DNA of 25,391 nucleotides from positions 1 through 25,391 of IMG/VR virus record IMGVR_UViG_3300021962_000596; one strand, 5' to 3'. The notes under the pieces are model-generated. The model searched no databases, had not been told where the DNA came from, and saw only the letters and a list, made by a program, of their open reading frames with translations. Shown in pieces: positions 21,327 through 25,391 of the stretch. Source of the DNA: a virus. Every line of letters begins with the position of its first letter. Position 1 is the first letter of the stretch. Made by a program: the position numbers and the translations under genes.

Positions 21327-21736
21327 ACAGCTGATTTTATAATTTCGACTTTTTCTTTGATGGTATCAAAATTTACAGTTGACCATAGGCCCGGATGCAT
21401 GGGTTTGGGCCAAGCAGTTGAATCTATCCAGGCATAACCCAAGTGTTCTTCGTTTAGTACAGGTTGGAATTCTCGGGCCACGCAACAGAAAAAAGTATGA
21501 TAACTGAAAGCACCGTCGGCACTGGTAAACTGATCCAACGGCAACAGTTTCACGTACTCGGGAAAAGAACCCAGTTCTTCGCAGCACTCACGTTCGATGC
21601 TGTCCAATAAGGTTTCTCCTGCCTCGCATTTGCCACCGGGCAATCCCCATGTGCCAGGATACTTGGTGTCGTTGCGCATCAAATACAGATAGCGTTGAGT
21701 GTTGTGAGCATAAAACCATACTCCCACTGCCATCAT
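21311..21736 (-). CDS. Nudix hydrolase
   Basis: This encodes 141 residues from the ATG at 21736, chosen because it overlaps the TGA of the gp15-like gene as ATGA with GGAG upstream. A start 5 codons earlier is possible. The Nudix box is complete: G-K-C-E-A-G-E-T-L-L-D-S-I-E-R-E-C-C-E-E-L-G at about residues 35-56, matching G-x5-E-x7-R-E-U-x-E-E-x-G with Cys in the hydrophobic position. WGLPGG precedes it. Family enzymes hydrolyse nucleoside diphosphates linked to another moiety (for example oxidised nucleotides, ADP-ribose, dinucleoside polyphosphates, RNA caps); the substrate cannot be read from the sequence. It is the last gene of a gp14-gp15-Nudix run and would be made with neck proteins. 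Proximity to glycosyltransferase-like genes makes nucleotide sugars a possible substrate (inference). Confidence 0.9.
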   Translation of the reverse strand: MMAVGVWFYAHNTQRYLYLMRNDTKYPGTWGLPGGKCEAGETLLDSIERECCEELGSFPEYVKLLPLDQFTSADGAFSYHTFFCCVAREFQPVLNEEHLGYAWIDSTAWPKPMHPGLWSTVNFDTIKEKVEIIKSAVQISQ

Positions 21737-23115
21737 AGCACAATACTCCATTCGCCAGCAGGGTAAATTCCCTCAAAACTTTTGACCCAGTTTGTTCCTG
21801 TCCACAAGTACTGTAGGCCTGTGGTCATGTTGGTCATGTATTGTATGTTGGTGGTATTGGTTGTGCTGCCAAACGCCACGTCCCAAAATGTGCCGTCGTA
21901 TTCGATGATGTCATTGGCCGCTGCAACTAGTGGTCCCCAAGCTGTGGCTGGTTGTGGATTCTGATCATCGCCGATGGCGTCCAAGATCAAATAGCGTTGC
22001 CCTGCCGCAGCCACTGGCAGTCCTGCCCCAGGCCCACTCAGCAAGGGATCAATCACAGCATCAACAGGGTCTAGAGTATTTTGTGGAACAGTGTCAGGAT
22101 CAACATCAAACAACAGGAATCGTTCGTCAGTGGGATCATAGCTGACAGTACCAATCACCTGATCGTCGGTACCCCATTGATTGTCTAATCTGATTTGTGT
22201 AATACCAGATCTAAATGCACCATACATGCCGATCACTGCTGGCCAAAATTCATTGCTGGGCGGCGAATCTGGCAACTCAGTAGACGAGTTGGGTTGATCT
22301 ACTGTGGCGGAATTCTTTAACACCTGTAGTTTGTTGCCAATCAACAGGGTCTTGTACATGAAAGGAGTAAACTTTTGTCTTGTGCCCAACAAGAGATCGT
22401 TGTTGGTAATAGCCTCAACAGCGTCGCCTTGTGCGTCGTATACAGATGCAATGATCTTTTCGATTACACCCAACTTCTTGACCTTGGCCGGAGACGAAAT
22501 CCAAATTGGTATTGAGAATCTCATGCTCATGATGTCAATGGGGTTTTCTGTGCCCTGCGGAATAGTTCTGCTGGTCCAAGTCACTTGATCTAAATCCACA
22601 GTGCTCAAACTGGTCCAATCCAAAAAGCTGTCAGTGCTTTGTATTTCTAAACTGGGATTGAACAAGGTAGCAATTTGTTCAAACAGCTGAAACTTTTGAT
22701 TCGTGTTGCTGGTCCAAAAATCCACAGTCAGGCCCATCTTGTACGGTACTGGCATCAAGCGTTCAATGGTAAATGCATTGCCTTGTGTGGTTTCGTAAGT
22801 GTTAGTGGCTTCGTCAAAGTAGCGTTGGCGTACTTGTACATTGCTCACAAAGTAAGGATCCTGCATGCGCGGACGATCGTAGTCCATGCTGGTGATATAA
22901 AAAGTTATCAGCGGTGTAGATGGTAAGGCACTGGCTGAGTTATCTTGCTGTACAGTTTGTCCCAATCTAGTCCAGTCGCCGTAACGAACAGGCACACGCA
23001 CCAGGGATGCCTGATCGCTGTTGGCAGGACCGTATTCTATTTGGAAGTTACTGAAAATTCTAGTAAACTGTAGTAGGAAACGGCGTATTTGTTCGTCGTA
23101 GAAGAAATTTTGCAT
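21733..23115 (-). CDS. 15: gp15-like tail sheath stabiliser/completion protein
   Basis: This encodes 460 residues. The first 230 match the T4 gp15 pattern: FFYDEQIRRFLLQFTRIFSN at the start, VRVPVRYGD, ITFYITSMDYDRPRM, VPYKMGLTVDFWTSNTNQKF, QLFEQIATLFNPSLEIQ, and a closing SMRFSIPIWISSPAKVKKLG. gp15 caps the tail tube and sheath and joins the tail to the neck. T4 gp15 is about 270 residues; the extra C-terminal part here has AGQRYLILDAIGDD, ANDIIEYDGTFWDVAF and QYLWTGTNWVKSFEGIYPAG, an added beta domain I recall from neck and fibre proteins of marine T4-like phages. Its start overlaps the gp14-like stop (TAATG). Confidence 0.8.
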   Translation of the reverse strand: MQNFFYDEQIRRFLLQFTRIFSNFQIEYGPANSDQASLVRVPVRYGDWTRLGQTVQQDNSASALPSTPLITFYITSMDYDRPRMQDPYFVSNVQVRQRYFDEATNTYETTQGNAFTIERLMPVPYKMGLTVDFWTSNTNQKFQLFEQIATLFNPSLEIQSTDSFLDWTSLSTVDLDQVTWTSRTIPQGTENPIDIMSMRFSIPIWISSPAKVKKLGVIEKIIASVYDAQGDAVEAITNNDLLLGTRQKFTPFMYKTLLIGNKLQVLKNSATVDQPNSSTELPDSPPSNEFWPAVIGMYGAFRSGITQIRLDNQWGTDDQVIGTVSYDPTDERFLLFDVDPDTVPQNTLDPVDAVIDPLLSGPGAGLPVAAAGQRYLILDAIGDDQNPQPATAWGPLVAAANDIIEYDGTFWDVAFGSTTNTTNIQYMTNMTTGLQYLWTGTNWVKSFEGIYPAGEWSIVL

Positions 23116-24485
23116 TAACTTGACCTCTGTCCGGGTTGTGTGCCAGGGTAAGGATTGGCTGGCTTGTTGCCACCTTGACTACCGTTGTCGGCCTTGGGCT
23201 CTAAAATCTCGCTTAGGCTCTGACGACTTGGTATGTTACCTTGATCCGTTGTGGGCACAGTGTATGTATTGTTGACAAAGCCTGACCGTAAAGTATTGTT
23301 GCTGACGCCATTGGTCAAGTTGGTGCGTACAGATTCTTCAATCTTGATCCACATGCGTCCGTTGTATCTAAATAGACGATTTGGGAAATAGTCCAGGCGC
23401 AAACAATAGTCGCCCTCATAGGCCACTGACGGGAAGTTCACTCCCGGAGTGACCGGCAATCCGTTGGGTGCTATGCCATCGCCGGTCAAGTAACCCACTG
23501 TGTAACCATCACCTCTTGGTGTTGCTGTGCCATCGCTGACCAAGGGATCAGCTTGACTGGCGTTGACCAGATTGGTGTCAATGGTTACACCGTCTGTGTC
23601 AGCAGGTGTACCATCGGGATTGGTGGGAAATATGTAAAACTTTACTGTATCGTAGCCTGATAAGGGAACTTCAGCTTCGGCCTGCTGTATAATGGCATCG
23701 TTTACAAGATAGTCTTTATTCTGTGTGCCAGCAGTATCGCCGATGTTGGCTGGATCAGTGGGTTGCCAATAAGCTGCGTCGCCAATAGGTGTGCCAGGTG
23801 GAACAGGCTGCAATGCTGTGTAATATGTGTCGCCATCCTTTACCACACTGCCTGGAGGATAATAATTGCCCGGATCCCAAATAGTGGGTGTGCCTGGGAT
23901 TTGATTAGTAATGTCTTTGTATTCTTGACTCATTACCAAGGGCGTGGCTTTCACACGCCACAGGTGTGGCAACCAAGTTTGGCTGAATCCTTCTGATGCA
24001 AAGTTGGCATCTTGAATGACATAGAAGCGCGGTAAGGGTGGTTTGGTTCGGTCTAAGGGATTCCAATCTTTCAAGTTGGGAAACTCTAGCACATCGCCCA
24101 CCATTAGTTTACGTTGGAATGTGTCAATCATGTCGTTGTAATGGAATGTGATAAACAAGGTATCATTGTTTAAAAACAAACCAAACTGTGTTAGGTCAAA
24201 GTCGATATCCTGTTGACGATAAACACCGCGCATGACATAAATGTCTGGATCGTAAGATCGATCTCTTATCTCGCCCAACAACAGGTCTTGTACAAATAGC
24301 GGGTCATTTACTTGGTAGTTTGGTTGTGTTGCATCACCATTTATGCCAGTGGTTGTAGGGTTGTTTTCTACAATGGTTGGACCTAGATATTTGTGAATAT
24401 ATATGTCGAGACCACCCACAGTAAATTGTTCACTGATGGTTCGATCAAAAAAACGATAGTCATTCGTCTTATTAGGACGATACAT
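23115..24485 (-). CDS. 14: gp14-like neck protein with a carbohydrate-binding-type insert
   Basis: This encodes 456 residues. The N-terminal third resembles T4 gp14: DPLFVQDLLLGEIRDRSYDP, IYVMRGVYRQ, QFGLFLNNDTLFITF, and MVGDVLEFPNL like gp14's GDLIYFPL. Near residues 195-245 a segment WDPGNYYPPGSVVKDGDTYY, then TALQPVPPGTP and YWQPTD, has the W-x-x-Y-x-x-G-x-x-V ... Y-x-A ... P ... W spacing of CBM5/12 chitin-binding-type modules. The C-terminus is long and disordered (GNKPANPYPGTQPGQRSS). It is larger than T4 gp14 (about 256 residues). Gene order gp14 then gp15 is as in T4. The gp14 assignment is moderately sure. A late-promoter-like octamer lies 34 bases upstream, but no good ribosome site is near the ATG (GGAG is about 22 bases away). 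Confidence 0.65.
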   Translation of the reverse strand: MYRPNKTNDYRFFDRTISEQFTVGGLDIYIHKYLGPTIVENNPTTTGINGDATQPNYQVNDPLFVQDLLLGEIRDRSYDPDIYVMRGVYRQQDIDFDLTQFGLFLNNDTLFITFHYNDMIDTFQRKLMVGDVLEFPNLKDWNPLDRTKPPLPRFYVIQDANFASEGFSQTWLPHLWRVKATPLVMSQEYKDITNQIPGTPTIWDPGNYYPPGSVVKDGDTYYTALQPVPPGTPIGDAAYWQPTDPANIGDTAGTQNKDYLVNDAIIQQAEAEVPLSGYDTVKFYIFPTNPDGTPADTDGVTIDTNLVNASQADPLVSDGTATPRGDGYTVGYLTGDGIAPNGLPVTPGVNFPSVAYEGDYCLRLDYFPNRLFRYNGRMWIKIEESVRTNLTNGVSNNTLRSGFVNNTYTVPTTDQGNIPSRQSLSEILEPKADNGSQGGNKPANPYPGTQPGQRSS

Positions 24486-24519
24486 ACTTAGGCGTGGAAT
24501 TTTATTTCTCCGTTTTTAC

Positions 24520-24527
24520 TATTTAGC
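24520..24527 (-). promoter_or_regulatory. Minus-strand late-promoter-like octamer GCTAAATA
   Basis: On the minus strand this octamer ends 34 bases before the ATG at 24485. It fits late expression of the gp14-gp15-Nudix unit. It is divergent from the sigma70-like promoter at 24543-24571. Confidence 0.55.
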
Positions 24528-24542
24528 AGTAATTTTTAACGG

Positions 24543-24571
24543 TTGACCACTAACCCTAAGTCTGTTAAAAT
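24543..24571 (+). promoter_or_regulatory. Sigma70-like promoter for the last gene
   Basis: TTGACC (24543-24548) and TAAAAT (24566-24571) are spaced by 17 bases, each one mismatch from consensus. It lies 32 bases before the ATG at 24604. TATAAATT at 24576-24583 is a one-base-off late octamer, so dual control is possible. This is the only plus-strand gene here with such a host-type promoter that I noticed. Confidence 0.55.
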
Positions 24572-24603
24572 GCTATATAAATTTGAAACTCTGCGAGAAT
24601 ACC

Positions 24604-25391
24604 ATGAACGCAACTGCAAAAAAACCTGTCGCTAAAAAAGCTGTTGAGAAAACAGCACACAAACCTCTCAAATCTATGACTCCGCGTAGTCAAGATATTG
24701 GGTACGGTCCTGAGCCCACTTGGAAAGAACAACCTGCAGAAATGGAACGTATCAGCGCCATGACCAGAATGTTTAATTGGTACAACTACCATTATGGCAA
24801 AAAAGAAGCCAAAGACTGTATTGTAGATTGGCTAGTACGCAATGATCGTACTGTAGATGCCAAAGCATTTAATCGAGTACCCGAAGCTGCTGTTTACAAA
24901 ATTGGTATTGGCTGGATTTGTCGTGCTAATCTGTTGGGTCTCGAAATCACAGCCAAAGAATTAGACACAATCAACAGCACCATTGCTGATTATATTGAAG
25001 CTGGAAAGTCGGTTAAAGAAGTGGTTGAAGTAGCAGAAGTAGCAGTCAGGCCCAATATTCAAGATCGCCTGCGTGAAAAAATGAGCGAAGCTGCCGGTGA
25101 GCTGGAAGGCATGTATGATGAAATGATCCTGGCCGGCGGCAAGATGTCAGCTGACTATAAGCCTGTCAGCTTATTGCGTAGTATGAACGTGGCACCACAG
25201 CTGATCGGTCAGGTAAAAGAAATTTGGCAACGCCGCTTGGTAGAACTCAAAGAAGTTGCAGCAGGCAAAGATGGCGACCTAGCAGAAGGTTACGGTCATT
25301 TTGGTAAATTACAAGTACGCAATTTTATTAAATTTGCAGAACAAGTTGTTGCTGATTGCGATGCTTATGTACAAATCAAGAAAGTAGAGCG
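24604..25391 (+). CDS. Unknown phage protein, 3' end cut by the window
   Basis: The ATG at 24604 opens a frame with no stop to the window end (262 codons visible). It begins MNATAKKPVAKKAVEKTAHK, a Lys/Ala-rich flexible arm that could contact nucleic acid or acidic partners. It continues with ERISAMTRMFNWYNYHYGKK, DWLVRNDRTVDAKAFNRVP and helical, charged sequence to the end. No family is recognised. The ribosome site is weak (GCGAG about 8 bases upstream). A sigma70-like promoter and divergence from the neck genes suggest earlier or separate expression. Base and codon use are like the neighbouring phage genes. Confidence 0.75.
   Translation, partial: MNATAKKPVAKKAVEKTAHKPLKSMTPRSQDIGYGPEPTWKEQPAEMERISAMTRMFNWYNYHYGKKEAKDCIVDWLVRNDRTVDAKAFNRVPEAAVYKIGIGWICRANLLGLEITAKELDTINSTIADYIEAGKSVKEVVEVAEVAVRPNIQDRLREKMSEAAGELEGMYDEMILAGGKMSADYKPVSLLRSMNVAPQLIGQVKEIWQRRLVELKEVAAGKDGDLAEGYGHFGKLQVRNFIKFAEQVVADCDAYVQIKKVE

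Noticed and set aside
21782-23996. Several short plus-strand frames opposite the gp15-like and gp14-like genes
   Set aside because: No ribosome sites, no family-like motifs, and full-length recognisable genes lie on the other strand.
1-25391. Prophage or bacterial chromosome segment
   Set aside because: No integrase, attachment-site tRNA, or host gene is seen; virion-type genes and late octamers fill the window.

Overview
The window looks like part of a T4-like, contractile-tailed phage (Caudoviricetes, myovirus type), probably from an aquatic metagenome or isolate. Three things support this. Two genes on the minus strand resemble the T4 neck and tail-completion proteins gp14 and gp15. Copies of an octamer ending in TAAATA, as in the T4 late promoter TATAAATA, lie just upstream of many genes. 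Most of the rest is a long run of beta-rich, Gly/Ser/Thr/Asn-rich fibre-type proteins. I see no integrase, tRNA, rRNA, CRISPR array or host housekeeping gene. The host cannot be named from this sequence.

Layout. 1-1233: the tail of an unknown gene, a terminator, a GIY-YIG homing-type endonuclease and a small overlapping gene. 1262-3328: a modular virion-like protein with possible prohead-protease sites, a terminator, then an unknown beta-rich protein. 3325-4458 (minus): a TPR plus GT9-like glycosyltransferase inserted against the flow. 4588-7933: a probable abundant virion protein, a GT42/MptE-like protein, and a run of small fibre or adhesin proteins. 8007-13835: a 1942-residue repeat-rich fibre ending in a Peptidase_G2-like domain. 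13902-18295: a second fibre, a small beta-sandwich-like protein, a BspA-type leucine-rich-repeat adhesin and a small conserved-looking protein. 18300-20664: a scarred, mosaic stretch with three gene remnants around a six-repeat kelch-like protein and a coiled-coil protein. 20661-21326: a second GT42/MptE-like protein. 21311-24485 (minus): gp14-like, gp15-like and Nudix genes, overlapping like an operon. 24604 to the end: a partial gene behind a sigma70-like promoter.

How the parts may work together (inference). The plus-strand genes would be expressed late, in short units often separated by terminators that sit just before a late promoter. The products would form the host-recognition apparatus: several fibres sharing an N-terminal M-[AS]-[IL]-[NT]-R-I tag, tip proteins, and exchangeable display scaffolds (21-residue fibre repeats, 24-residue LRRs, 48-50-residue kelch-like blades). 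Three predicted sugar-transfer or nucleotide-sugar-type proteins lie within or beside this locus, so fibre or host-glycan modification is a reasonable hypothesis. Duplicated and decayed copies of a fibre/GT42-like junction flank the kelch-like cassette, which suggests recent cassette exchange by recombination.
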